This document shows positions 17,907-26,311 of a stretch of DNA of 64,000 nt, piece by piece. The notes beneath the pieces are model-generated. The model was not told the origin of the DNA. It saw only the letters and a program-made list of their open reading frames with translations, and did no database searches. Origin of the DNA: CAWHMS01 sp963830495 (lineage in GTDB: Bacteria > Actinomycetota > Actinomycetes > Propionibacteriales > Nocardioidaceae); assembly GCA_963830495.1 (NCBI GenBank), contig CAWHMS010000003.1, positions 744,001 through 808,000 on the forward strand, given 5' to 3'. The number at the start of each line of letters is the position of its first letter. The stretch's first letter is position 1. Both the position numbers and the translations under genes were made by a program.

Positions 17907-19220
17907 TCAGGCCGCCGGAGCGACCTTGGAGAGGCCGTTGATGAGGCGGTCCATGGTGTCTCCGTCAGTGGGGTCGGTGAGGTTGGCGAGCAGCTTGAGC
18001 GTGAAGCGCATGAGGGTTGGTCTCGGCAGGCCGTACCGGGTCGCGACCTTCATCACGTGGGGGTGGCCGATCGCCTTCACGAAGACGCGTCCGAGCGTGT
18101 AGTAACCGCCGTACCGCTCGTCCAGCGCGCTCGGGTAGCTGTGCAAGGCGATCTCGCGGGCGCCGTCGGTACGACGACTGAGCGCCTGCGTGATGACCTC
18201 TGCGGCCATCTCGCCGGACTCCAGCGCATAGGCGATGCCTTCCCCGTTGAACGGGTTGACCATGCCGCCGGCGTCCCCGACCAGCAGCATGCCGCGGTCG
18301 TAGTGCGGCTTGCGATTGAAGCCCATCGGGAGGGCGGCGCCGCGCACCGGCTGGGTCATGTTCTCGTCGCGGAAGCCCCACTCCTCGGGGGTGTGGTCGA
18401 GCCAGCGCTTGAGCAGTGCCTTGTAGTCGACGTGCTGGAAGGCGGTCGACGTGTTGAGGATGCCGAGCCCGACGTTGACGGTGCCGTCGCCGACACCGAA
18501 GATCCAGCCGTACCCGGGCAGCAGGTTGCCGCTGCCCGGAGGCCCGTCCCAGAGCTCCAGCCAGGACTCCAGCCAGTCGTCATCGTGCCGCGGGCTGGTG
18601 TAGTACGTGCGGACCGCGACTCCCATCGGACGGTCATCACGCTTGCGCCGCCCCATCGCGAGGCTGAGCCGGGAGGAGTTGCCGTCGGCCGCCACCACCA
18701 GCGGGGCGGCGAACGTGACCTCGCGGCCCGAGCGACCCCCTCTGCCCGTCGGGTCGGGATCCACAGGACGGGCGGTGACGCCGCCGATGCGACCGGTCGT
18801 GTCGTCGATGACGGGCCCGGTGACGGCCATGCGTTCGTAGAGCTGAGCACCGGCCTTCTGCGCGTGGCGGGCGAGGATGTCGTCGAAGTCGAGCCGGGTG
18901 CGGACCAGGCCGAAGTCGGGATACTCCGCCAGCTCCGGCCAGCGGAGCTCGAGGCGGTGTCCACCGCCCACGATGCGCAGCCCCTTGTTCTGGATCCAGC
19001 CAGGCTCGTCGAGGTCGATGCCCATCCGGACCAGCTGCCGGACCGCACGCGGGGTCAGACCGTCGCCGCAGACCTTCTCCCGCGGGAAGGCCGTCTTCTC
19101 GACAAGGATGACGTCGACACCCGCCTGGGCGAGGTAGGCCGCGGTGGTCGCACCGGCCGGACCAGCGCCCACGACGATGACATCCGCTCGCCGTTCGGCT
19201 GCGGTGGACGTCGTACTCAT
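17907..19220 (-). CDS. menJ: Geranylgeranyl reductase-family flavoprotein, probable menaquinone reductase MenJ
   Basis: This is an FAD-dependent oxidoreductase of 437 residues. It has an N-terminal Rossmann motif (VVGAGPAGATTAAYLA), the block EKVCGDGLTPRAVRQL and the second FAD motif LLVGDAGGMVNPFNGEGI. The family reduces isoprenoid double bonds. In mycobacteria MenJ saturates one isoprene unit of menaquinone. That role fits here because nuo, men and polyprenyl synthase genes surround the gene. A chlorophyll or archaeal-lipid role is unlikely in an actinobacterium. The ATG at 19218-19220 follows GAGGAC. The gene leads the nuo unit and has a Rex-like palindrome upstream. Confidence 0.85.
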   Translation of the reverse strand: MSTTSTAAERRADVIVVGAGPAGATTAAYLAQAGVDVILVEKTAFPREKVCGDGLTPRAVRQLVRMGIDLDEPGWIQNKGLRIVGGGHRLELRWPELAEYPDFGLVRTRLDFDDILARHAQKAGAQLYERMAVTGPVIDDTTGRIGGVTARPVDPDPTGRGGRSGREVTFAAPLVVAADGNSSRLSLAMGRRKRDDRPMGVAVRTYYTSPRHDDDWLESWLELWDGPPGSGNLLPGYGWIFGVGDGTVNVGLGILNTSTAFQHVDYKALLKRWLDHTPEEWGFRDENMTQPVRGAALPMGFNRKPHYDRGMLLVGDAGGMVNPFNGEGIAYALESGEMAAEVITQALSRRTDGAREIALHSYPSALDERYGGYYTLGRVFVKAIGHPHVMKVATRYGLPRPTLMRFTLKLLANLTDPTDGDTMDRLINGLSKVAPAA

Positions 19221-19265
19221 GAGGTCCTCGAATCCCGGTGGAGACTGGCGGGCCGGGTCCGCGCG

Positions 19266-19289
19266 TGTGAACAAGTGAAAAACTTCACG
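19266..19289 (-). promoter_or_regulatory. Probable Rex operator before menJ-nuo
   Basis: Bases 19274-19289 read AGTGAAAAACTTCACG. This is an inverted repeat of GTGAA and TTCAC with a four-base spacer, as in the actinobacterial Rex box TGTGAACnnnTTCACA. A further half site, TGTGAAC, lies at 19266-19272. The site is 46 to 70 bases upstream of the menJ ATG, between menJ and the divergent SPFH gene. A weak -10 (TACACT, minus strand, 19306-19311) would place the site just downstream of a start point. Rex itself is encoded at 50719-51456. Confidence 0.6.
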
Positions 19290-19487
19290 AGCGCCGGACG
19301 TCGCCAGTGTAGGGCCTACCTCGCGGCGATGCATGTGCGGCTGGGCCCTGCGTGCGTGCACTCAATCGTTGTGCCATCGGGCCCCCATCAGCCCGGTGGC
19401 GTGACAGACTCTCCGCGACCGCGGCGGCCCAACAGCCGCCGAAGGACAGTCGGGGGCGAGGGGCTCCGGATCCAGGCAGGGAGCAGC

Positions 19488-21179
19488 ATGTCGTTCACTC
19501 AGTCGGTGCGAGACGCCGCGCGAGACATCGCCGGCAGCAGAGACCCGCGCGAGGCCGTCACAGGAGCCGTTCAGAAGACGGTCGAGGGCTTCGGCCTCGA
19601 TCCCGGTGACTTCATCGCCGCCCGCGAGCAGGGGGTGTCCACCGGCACCCGGATCGAGTCGAAGGCGACGTCTCTGCAGAACGCCGGCGAGGTGCTCAAT
19701 CGGAGCCGGTTCGAGAGCGGTCCCGCGGGCCCGATCCACGTCATCACCCCCATGGTGATGCCGAAGGGCACCACGGTGCGCTCGATGGTGCCGGTGCTGC
19801 TGCTCGTCGTACTGGGCCTGGTGGGATCGTTGTTCACGCTGCCGTTCGACGACCTGACCTCGAGCCTCTTCGGCCTGCACTACTGGCTGCTGGTGCTGGT
19901 GTTCGCCGCCTTCATGTGGTGGCGCCGCGGCATGGTGATGGTGCCCGAGGGGTGCATCGCGCTCATCACGCGGTTCGGGAAGGTCGAGGCCGAAGCCGGG
20001 CCGGGCCGAGTCACGCTGCTCAACCCGTGGAAGCGGGTGTCCTACATCGTCAACGTCACCCGCGAGTACCCGTTCAACGCGCCGATCCACGAGGCGCCGA
20101 CCAAGAGCCGGGTCAAGGCGTCGGTCGACCTGTTCCTCCAGTTCCGGATCGTCAACCCGCGTGAGTTCATCTTCGTGCTCGGCGCGGTGCAGGGTTTCCA
20201 GGACAAGCTCAACAACGCGATCTCCGAGACCACGCGGTCGCTGATCTACGAGCAGGAGGCGTCGAGCATCTATGACCTGGTCGGTGAGAACACCGCCGGC
20301 CTGCTCGACCAGCTGAACGCGCAGTTCCAGCCGGCCGTGGAGTTCTCCAACGCCAACATCACCCACGCCGAGCCGTCCAGCCAGGAGTATCGGATGGACC
20401 TGGCCGCGCCGGAGATGGTGCGGGTGGCCAAGGAGGCCTACACCTATGAGTACGAGCTCCAGCTGCGCAAGGAGCAGAACGAGGGAGACCTCAACAAGGA
20501 CCTCGCGTCGTTGAACGAGACGCTGTCCTCTATCCAGGCCGAGATCGCCCAGTACCAGGCGCAGATGGATACCGCCCTGGAACGGGAGACCAACCGGGCG
20601 CGAGCACTGGCACGTCAGCGGTTCGTCGAGGCGGAGTCGACCGCGAACGCCAACGCCGCTCTGCTGGAGGCGCAGGCGCTCGACATCCGGGCGCTCAGCG
20701 CGGCGCAGGCGCCGGAGATCCTCGACTACCGCTACCAGCAGGACATGCTGACTCAGCTGGAGTCCCTGGCCGGCGCACTGCCGCAGATCGTCCAGATCGG
20801 CGGCGAGGGCACCGACGGAGTCGACTTCCTGCGCATCGCGCAGCAGATCGTCGGCGGCGCCGAAGGCCAGCTGTTCTCCGCGGAGGACCTGGCCCAGATG
20901 CGGGTCCGAATGCAGGAGATCTCCGGCCGGGTCGCCTCCCGCGAGGCCGAGATCTTGGACCTGCTCGACACCGAAGACCGCACCGTGCAGACCGTGGATC
21001 CCGAACCGGACGCGGAGCTGCCCGGCGCCGAACGGGTCGAGGAGATCCGTCGATCGGTCGCTGCCGACTCACCACCCGATCTGCCCGCCCCTCAGGATTC
21101 GTCCGAGCCAGCGCAGGGCGGTACGCCGAACCCGCCTCGGACGAATCCTGAGCACCACGGAGAGGGGGACCCGCGATGA
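19488..21179 (+). CDS. Membrane-anchored SPFH/band 7 protein (first of pair)
   Basis: The product has 563 residues from the ATG at 19488, which follows GGGAG. Residues 1-98 are probably cytoplasmic. Two membrane helices follow (about 100-118 and 130-146), then an SPFH domain starting at MVPEGCIALITRFGKVEAEA and running to about residue 340. A Gln- and Glu-rich coiled coil (about 350-430) and a Pro-rich acidic tail complete it. SPFH proteins such as stomatin and flotillin assemble into membrane rings that organise proteases or lipid domains. The gene overlaps the next SPFH gene by four bases, so the two products probably form a mixed complex. It diverges from menJ, and the Rex-like site lies between them. 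The specific function is unknown. Confidence 0.82.
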   Translation: MSFTQSVRDAARDIAGSRDPREAVTGAVQKTVEGFGLDPGDFIAAREQGVSTGTRIESKATSLQNAGEVLNRSRFESGPAGPIHVITPMVMPKGTTVRSMVPVLLLVVLGLVGSLFTLPFDDLTSSLFGLHYWLLVLVFAAFMWWRRGMVMVPEGCIALITRFGKVEAEAGPGRVTLLNPWKRVSYIVNVTREYPFNAPIHEAPTKSRVKASVDLFLQFRIVNPREFIFVLGAVQGFQDKLNNAISETTRSLIYEQEASSIYDLVGENTAGLLDQLNAQFQPAVEFSNANITHAEPSSQEYRMDLAAPEMVRVAKEAYTYEYELQLRKEQNEGDLNKDLASLNETLSSIQAEIAQYQAQMDTALERETNRARALARQRFVEAESTANANAALLEAQALDIRALSAAQAPEILDYRYQQDMLTQLESLAGALPQIVQIGGEGTDGVDFLRIAQQIVGGAEGQLFSAEDLAQMRVRMQEISGRVASREAEILDLLDTEDRTVQTVDPEPDAELPGAERVEEIRRSVAADSPPDLPAPQDSSEPAQGGTPNPPRTNPEHHGEGDPR

Positions 21180-22654
21180 CAGACATGACGGGCCAGCAGA
21201 TGACCGCAGCACAGATGGCGGGTCAGCAGATGAGCGGCCAGATGGGTCAGCAGATGACGGCCGGGGCCGCCGGTCGGATGCACCGCACCTCGTCGATCAA
21301 GGAGTCACTGGCGTCGTGGGGCGACATCGCCGGTCTGCTGCGTGGCGGTGACCGCGGCGCCCTCGTCCCGGTGGTGATTCCCAAGGACGCCCGCGGACTG
21401 CTCTGGACGGCGCCGCTGTGGCTCGCCGGCTACCTGTTCCTCACCGCTCTCGTCGTCCGGGCCAGTGGTGCCGAGGTCGACTGGCTGGTCGGCCCCTGCC
21501 TCGCCGTCGGTGCCTTCGCTGCTGCGCTCGGCCTCCTGTGGTGGTGGCGGTCCTCGATCGTGGAGATCGAGGAGGGCACCGTAGGCATCCTCACCCGGTA
21601 CGGCGCCATCCAGGGCGCCGGTCTGCCGCCGGGTCGGCACTACCTGTGGCACCCGTGGTCACGCGTCGACTACGTGGTCGACGTGACCACGGAGATCCCC
21701 TACGCCGCACCCGTCCTCGCCTGCCCCACTCACGAGAACGTGCCACTGAAGTCGATCGAGTTCTTCTTGAAGTTCCGGATCACCGACGCCGTCCGCTTCG
21801 TGCAGACCATCGGCGCCGGCAACTTCGACCTGGTGCTGTCCAACTCGGTGCAGGACGCGATCCGGCAGCGCAGCCGTCAGGTCCGTACCGAGAACGCCTA
21901 CGACCTGCGCGGCTCGGACGTGGCGGACATGCAGGCCCTGCTCAACCGCCAGCTCGAGCGGTACGGCGTGCGGATCATGGGGTGCAACATCCCGGACGTC
22001 CAGCTGCCCAACCAGTACCAGCTGCACCTCTCCACCCGGGAGCGGGTGAGCAAGGAGCTCGGCGCGTACGAGAAGGAGTGGGAGCTCACCCGCAAGCGCC
22101 GGATCGACACGCTGCTGATGGACATCGAGCGCTCCAAGAAGGTCCGGGACGCCAAGATCGTCGAGGTCAGTGCCGCGCTCAACCGGGCACGCAAGGACGT
22201 CGCCCAGATGCTCGAGGAGCAGGAGACCGAGGCACAGCGGGTCAAGTACGAGATCGAGACCCGTGGGCGGACCGAGCTGGTCGCCGCGCAGAACGAGGCG
22301 AAGGCCCAGCAGCGGCTGGCGCCGGCGTACCGCGACAACCGCGCCGTGCTCGGGTACGAGCTGGCCCGGCGTCGTCTCGACGTGGGCGCCCGGCTGGCGC
22401 AGCAGGCACCGACTCCGGTGATCGTGCACACGGACGGAGGCGGCACCGACTCCTCGGCACTCTCGACCCTCCTGCTCGCACAGCTGCTCCCCCGGCTGGA
22501 GCAGCGGCGGCCTCCGGCTGGGACGACGCCCCACGGCGGGGGGGCTCAGCCGGGCTCGTCGCCGGATGAGTCCGGCGGAGCGTCCGGGACCGAGCTGCTC
22601 GACCGCGCCACCCGCCTGGCGCAGCAGGCGCAGGAGGCGTTCGAGGAGCGCTGA
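21176..22654 (+). CDS. Membrane-anchored SPFH/band 7 protein (second of pair)
   Basis: The product has 492 residues. Residues 1-30 are a low-complexity segment rich in Met, Gln, Gly and Thr, with GQQM repeated three times. Two membrane helices follow (about 76-95 and 103-124), then an SPFH domain from IVEIEEGTVGILTRYGAI to about residue 285. A charged coiled coil (YEKEWELTRKRRIDTLLMDI onward) and a disordered Pro/Gly-rich tail end it. The layout is the same as in the upstream gene but the sequences differ strongly, so this is an old duplication or a fixed partner. The ATG overlaps the upstream stop (ATGA). It ends 19 bases from the convergent menG. Confidence 0.82.
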   Translation: MTDMTGQQMTAAQMAGQQMSGQMGQQMTAGAAGRMHRTSSIKESLASWGDIAGLLRGGDRGALVPVVIPKDARGLLWTAPLWLAGYLFLTALVVRASGAEVDWLVGPCLAVGAFAAALGLLWWWRSSIVEIEEGTVGILTRYGAIQGAGLPPGRHYLWHPWSRVDYVVDVTTEIPYAAPVLACPTHENVPLKSIEFFLKFRITDAVRFVQTIGAGNFDLVLSNSVQDAIRQRSRQVRTENAYDLRGSDVADMQALLNRQLERYGVRIMGCNIPDVQLPNQYQLHLSTRERVSKELGAYEKEWELTRKRRIDTLLMDIERSKKVRDAKIVEVSAALNRARKDVAQMLEEQETEAQRVKYEIETRGRTELVAAQNEAKAQQRLAPAYRDNRAVLGYELARRRLDVGARLAQQAPTPVIVHTDGGGTDSSALSTLLLAQLLPRLEQRRPPAGTTPHGGGAQPGSSPDESGGASGTELLDRATRLAQQAQEAFEER

Positions 22655-22673
22655 CCAGGTGACCGAGGGAGGC

Positions 22674-23363
22674 TCACCTGAGGGCACGGTGCAGCGCCAC
22701 GATGCCGACACTGAGGTTGCGGAACTCGACCCGCCGCCAGCCGTGCCGGCCGATGACCGTCGCCAGCGCGTGCTGGTCGGGCCAGTCGCGGATCGACTCC
22801 GCGAGATACTCGTACGAGGCGGGGTTGGACGACACCTGCCGGGCGATCGCCGGCAGCGCCCGCATCAGGTAGCGGTCATAGAGACTGCGCAGGCTCGCCG
22901 CGGTGGGGTGGCTGAACTCGCAGACCACCAGCCGACCGCCCGCTCTGGTGACGCGCGCCATCTCGGCCAACCCGCGGGCCGGGTCGGCGAGGTTGCGCAG
23001 GCCGAACGAGATCGTGACGACGTCGAACACCGCGTCGCCGAACGGCAGCCGCAGGGCGTCCCCTGCCACGAAGGGCAGCCGGGGCCGGTGCTGCTTGCCG
23101 ACGCGGAGCATCCCGAGGGAGAAGTCGCACGGCACCGTCACCGCACCCTCGAGCACGAACGGGAGGCTGCTCGTGCCGGTGCCGGCGGCCAGGTCGAGCA
23201 CTCGGTCGCCGGGCTGCGGATCCACGGCGCGGAGCACCGCGCGGCGCCACCGTCGGTCCTGGCCGAGCGACAAGATGTCGTTGGTGACGTCGTACCGGTC
23301 GGCGACCTGGTCGAACATCGCGGCGACGTCGCGCGGCTCCTTGTCCAGGCTCGCTCGGCTCAT
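22674..23363 (-). CDS. menG: Demethylmenaquinone methyltransferase
   Basis: This is an S-adenosylmethionine-dependent C-methyltransferase of the UbiE/MenG family, 229 residues, that makes menaquinone from demethylmenaquinone. Visible motifs are the SAM loop LDLAAGTGTSSLPF, GDALRLPFGDAVFDVVTISF and the family signature FGLRNLADPARGL. The ATG at 23361-23363 follows GGGAGG at good spacing. A long upstream frame is a shadow of menF. The gene diverges from menF across 53 bases. This organism is more likely to use only menaquinone, so the ubiquinone branch is not expected. Confidence 0.93.
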   Translation of the reverse strand: MSRASLDKEPRDVAAMFDQVADRYDVTNDILSLGQDRRWRRAVLRAVDPQPGDRVLDLAAGTGTSSLPFVLEGAVTVPCDFSLGMLRVGKQHRPRLPFVAGDALRLPFGDAVFDVVTISFGLRNLADPARGLAEMARVTRAGGRLVVCEFSHPTAASLRSLYDRYLMRALPAIARQVSSNPASYEYLAESIRDWPDQHALATVIGRHGWRRVEFRNLSVGIVALHRALR

Positions 23364-23402
23364 GCGGGCCAGCCTCCCATGCCGGTCTCGGAGGCCAGGC
23401 CC

Positions 23403-23408
23403 TAGGCT
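23403..23408 (+). promoter_or_regulatory. -10 element of probable leaderless menF promoter
   Basis: TAGGCT ends eight bases before the GTG at 23417. Transcription would then begin at or next to the start codon. No ribosome binding site is visible before that GTG. Confidence 0.5.
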
Positions 23409-23416
23409 GGGTGGCC

Positions 23417-24673
23417 GTGACCTCCCGACTTGTCGACGCTCCAGCGGACGCGCCGCTCGTCGTACGCAGCACCGTCGTCGACGACCCCGGGGCCTTGCTC
23501 TCGTTGCTGCCGGCCACCGCGCCGCTGTCCTGGGTGCACCGGGGTGACGGCCTGGTGGGCTGGGGGGAGACCACGCGGTTCGAGGCGTCGGGCGCCGGCC
23601 GGTTCGCTGCGGCGGAGGCGTGGTGGCGCGACGTGGCGGCGCACGCGGTCGTGCGCGACGAGGTCGACCTGCCCGGCAGCGGGCTGGTGGCGTTCGGCTC
23701 GTTCGCATACGCCGACGAGCCCGGCCGATCCTCGGTGGTCGTGCCGGAGGTCGTGGTCGGGCGGCGCGGAGATGCCACCTGGGTGACGACGATCGCCCCG
23801 GGGGCGCTGACGCCGCCGCCCGATCTCGGTCGGGACGCCCCACCGCCACTGATGCCGCACGGAGTCGTCTTCAGCGACGGCGCGATGAGTGGTGCCGAGT
23901 GGGAGCTCGTCGTCCAGGCTGCCGTCGAGCGGATTCGCGGCGGTGCGCTGGACAAGGTGGTGCTGGCGCGCGATCTGGTGGCGGAGCTGACCGAGCCGCT
24001 CGACGTACGCTCCGCGCTGACTCGGCTTGCCGATCGCTACCCGGCCTGCTGGACCTTCCACGTCGACGGGCTGTTCGGCGCGACGCCCGAGATGCTGGTA
24101 CGTCGCGAGCGCGGGCTAGTCGCGAGCCGGGTCCTGGCGGGCACGATCCGACGCACCGGTGACGACGAGCACGATCTGGCCCTGGCGGCAGCGCTGGCGC
24201 GGTCGTCGAAGGACCTCGAGGAGCACGAGTTCGCCGTGCGCTCGGTCGCGGACGCGCTCGCGCCGTACTGCTTGTCGATGAATGTGCCCGAGAGCCCGTT
24301 CGTGCTGCACCTGCCGAACGTGATGCACCTGGCCACCGATGTGACCGGCGTGCTCGAGAACGGCAGCAGCTCCCTCGCGCTGGCGGACGCGCTGCACCCG
24401 ACGGCGGCCGTCGGCGGCACACCGACCCCTGCCGCGCTCGGCCTCATCACCGAGATCGAGGGCATGGACCGCGGTCGCTATGCCGGTCCGGTCGGTTGGA
24501 TGGATGCCGACGGCGACGGCGAGTGGGGCATCGCACTGCGCTCCGCGGAGTACGACGGCACCTCGGTCCGGCTATTCGCGGGCTGTGGCATCGTCGCGGA
24601 CTCCGATCCCGCTGCCGAGCTCGCCGAGGCGGCAGCCAAGTTCGTACCTGTCCGGGACGCGCTCAGCGACTGA
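23417..24673 (+). CDS. menF: Isochorismate synthase
   Basis: This chorismate-using enzyme makes isochorismate, the first committed step to menaquinone. It could instead feed a siderophore, but the men neighbours argue for menaquinone. It has about 418 residues. The conserved chorismate-binding half contains LDKVVLARDLVAE, GATPEMLVRRE, HPTAAVGGTPTPAAL and EGMDRGRYAGPVGWMD with the Mg-binding Glu residues. I chose the GTG at 23417 because of the -10 element eight bases upstream. A GTG at 23411 is in the same frame and would add two residues. Confidence 0.9.
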   Translation: MTSRLVDAPADAPLVVRSTVVDDPGALLSLLPATAPLSWVHRGDGLVGWGETTRFEASGAGRFAAAEAWWRDVAAHAVVRDEVDLPGSGLVAFGSFAYADEPGRSSVVVPEVVVGRRGDATWVTTIAPGALTPPPDLGRDAPPPLMPHGVVFSDGAMSGAEWELVVQAAVERIRGGALDKVVLARDLVAELTEPLDVRSALTRLADRYPACWTFHVDGLFGATPEMLVRRERGLVASRVLAGTIRRTGDDEHDLALAAALARSSKDLEEHEFAVRSVADALAPYCLSMNVPESPFVLHLPNVMHLATDVTGVLENGSSSLALADALHPTAAVGGTPTPAALGLITEIEGMDRGRYAGPVGWMDADGDGEWGIALRSAEYDGTSVRLFAGCGIVADSDPAAELAEAAAKFVPVRDALSD

Positions 24674-24697
24674 TCCGCGCGGACTGGCGGTACACGC

Positions 24698-24712
24698 GGC
24701 CGCGAGACGGCC
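24698..24712. terminator. Weak hairpin between convergent genes
   Basis: GGCCG-CGAGA-CGGCC forms a five-base-pair stem with a five-base loop between the ends of menF and the lipoprotein gene. There is no T-tract, so terminator function is only possible. Confidence 0.25.
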
Positions 24713-25276
24713 CTAGAAGAGCGCGGGGGAGTCGCGGGAGAGCTCGAAGCCGTGGTCGCTCTCGAGGTGGTAGCAGCTGATGCTCTCCGTGCTGCTGGTG
24801 CAACCGAAGTCACCGACCTGGGTGGAGGACCCGTAACCGAGGATGGGTGCCCCCGGATCGATGACCGTGTCCCGCACACAGACGAACGCGGCGATCCCGG
24901 CGCGCCCGACCGCGATGCTTCGCCCGAAGCCCCCGTGGCAGCTGGCCGGCTTCGGCGGCAGGTCGTAGCTGCGCTCGACGATGTCGCAGCGCACCTGATC
25001 TGAGCTGATGGCACAACCGATGTTGCGCGACGGCGTGAGGAACACCGGCCGTGGCCCGACGTCGTTTGGCAGCCGGAGGCGCACCCCACCCCGGTCGCCA
25101 CCAGCCCCTGGTCCGCTCCCCCGGTCACCGCTGCGCGAGCTGTCGCCGGGCTCTGCCTCAGAGGTCCGCGCTGCCGGCGCTCGGGACTCCGGCGCGGTGT
25201 CCGCCAGCTCTGCTGCGGTGCCGCAGCCAGCTGTCAGGAGCAGGACGAAGACCAGGCCCGACCAGGATCGTCGCAT
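24713..25276 (-). CDS. Lipoprotein with DUF6636-like domain
   Basis: The product has 187 residues. It begins with a lipoprotein signal whose lipobox is LTAGC (Cys 18), so it should be anchored to the outside of the membrane. A Ser/Gly/Asp-rich linker runs to about residue 75. The rest is Cys-rich with the pattern FLTPSRNIGCAI, VRCDI, DFGCTSS and ISCYHL, which I recognise as the DUF6636 type of small extracytoplasmic domain, probably disulfide bonded. Function is unknown. A near-perfect AGGAGGTGA site precedes the ATG. The gene is downstream of an AraC-DinB gene on the same strand, but the 45-base gap does not prove co-transcription. Confidence 0.75.
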   Translation of the reverse strand: MRRSWSGLVFVLLLTAGCGTAAELADTAPESRAPAARTSEAEPGDSSRSGDRGSGPGAGGDRGGVRLRLPNDVGPRPVFLTPSRNIGCAISSDQVRCDIVERSYDLPPKPASCHGGFGRSIAVGRAGIAAFVCVRDTVIDPGAPILGYGSSTQVGDFGCTSSTESISCYHLESDHGFELSRDSPALF

Positions 25277-25321
25277 CGGGTCACCTCCTCAGAAGTGCCC
25301 GATCATGGCACAGCCAGACCG

Positions 25322-26245
25322 TCACGCCTCCGTCGGCTCTGCGACCCATCGCATCGGGTCACCCCACCCGAGGCCCTCGACGCCATGTGCTGCCAACGCC
25401 TGGACCGCGAGCGTGCGGTGGTACGCCGCGAACGTAAGCACATGCGCGATCATCCCGCCGTAGGTGAACACCTCGGCCGGCTCGCACAGGGCGTCGACGA
25501 AGGTCTCGTCGAGGCGGCCCTGCTGTGCAACCTCGCTCACCTCCGTCAGATATCTCGGCCCTACCTCCGCCAGCCGGTCATGCATGCTCGCCACGCTCTC
25601 GCCGTCCTCCCGCGCCCAGTCGTAGGCGCGACTGTCGAGGGCGCACAGCCACATGTCCATCTGGCCGACGAGCCGCGACAGCAGGGTGCGCAACGTCATA
25701 CGTCCGTCCTCGTTGTCGACGGACACCCGAACCGGCGCATCGAGCTGCTCGTCGGTCAGCACGCCCGCGCGGTCGACGAGCTCACCGACCAGCCAGACGT
25801 GGTGTCCGACCATCGTCGTGATGAGGTCCATGGAGGTCACCTTCGTTCGGGCGGGCAGCCGGATGCTGCCGGGTGGGTGGAAGTGGACACCGTTGGGTGC
25901 GGCGAGTCGGATCTGGGTGGGCGCTTCCCGCCAGGCCGACGGCGGTACGCCGTACGCGCGCTGGAAGGCACGCGTGAACGCCTCGTTGGACGAGTAGCCG
26001 GCTTCGACGGCGATGTCGAGGATGCCGGCGTCACTGGTGACCAGCCGGAAGGCGGCCCGCTCGAGCAGTACGCGGCGGCGGAACTTCGTCGGTGACTCCC
26101 CGGCGGCCGCCGAGACGACCCGGTCGAAGTGGAAGCGCGACAGGTAGAGGCGGCCGGCCAGCTCCACCCCTGTCGCCTCATGGTCGTCGAGGTGGTCCGC
26201 GAGCGAGTCGACGAAGCGAGCGAAGGTGTCGGCGGCCGCGCTCAT
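25322..26245 (-). CDS. AraC-type regulator fused to a DinB-like domain
   Basis: The product has 307 residues. The first 110 form an AraC/XylS DNA-binding domain with two helix-turn-helix units (ELAGRLYLSRFHFDRVVSAA and DIAVEAGYSSNEAFTRAFQR). From about residue 135 the protein is helical and DinB-like. It has a His in MVGHHVWLVGELVD and a pair of His in IAHVLTFAAYHRTL, which are the usual metal ligands of the DinB four-helix bundle. DinB domains often belong to thiol-dependent transferases, so the protein may sense a thiol conjugate or metal and regulate transcription. That is inference. CAGGCT lies six bases before the ATG and could be a weak -10 of a leaderless promoter. Confidence 0.78.
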   Translation of the reverse strand: MSAAADTFARFVDSLADHLDDHEATGVELAGRLYLSRFHFDRVVSAAAGESPTKFRRRVLLERAAFRLVTSDAGILDIAVEAGYSSNEAFTRAFQRAYGVPPSAWREAPTQIRLAAPNGVHFHPPGSIRLPARTKVTSMDLITTMVGHHVWLVGELVDRAGVLTDEQLDAPVRVSVDNEDGRMTLRTLLSRLVGQMDMWLCALDSRAYDWAREDGESVASMHDRLAEVGPRYLTEVSEVAQQGRLDETFVDALCEPAEVFTYGGMIAHVLTFAAYHRTLAVQALAAHGVEGLGWGDPMRWVAEPTEA

Positions 26246-26311
26246 GGCCCCAGCCTGGCAGCCACGGAGGCGGTGCCACTTGATCGATCTTGCGCCATCA
26301 GCTCCGACCCC

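Noticed and set aside
17358..19487. A plus-strand frame extending the first SPFH gene upstream to 1273 residues
   Set aside because: It is antisense to menJ and nuoB-A and has no family similarity; the ATG at 19488 has a ribosome binding site.
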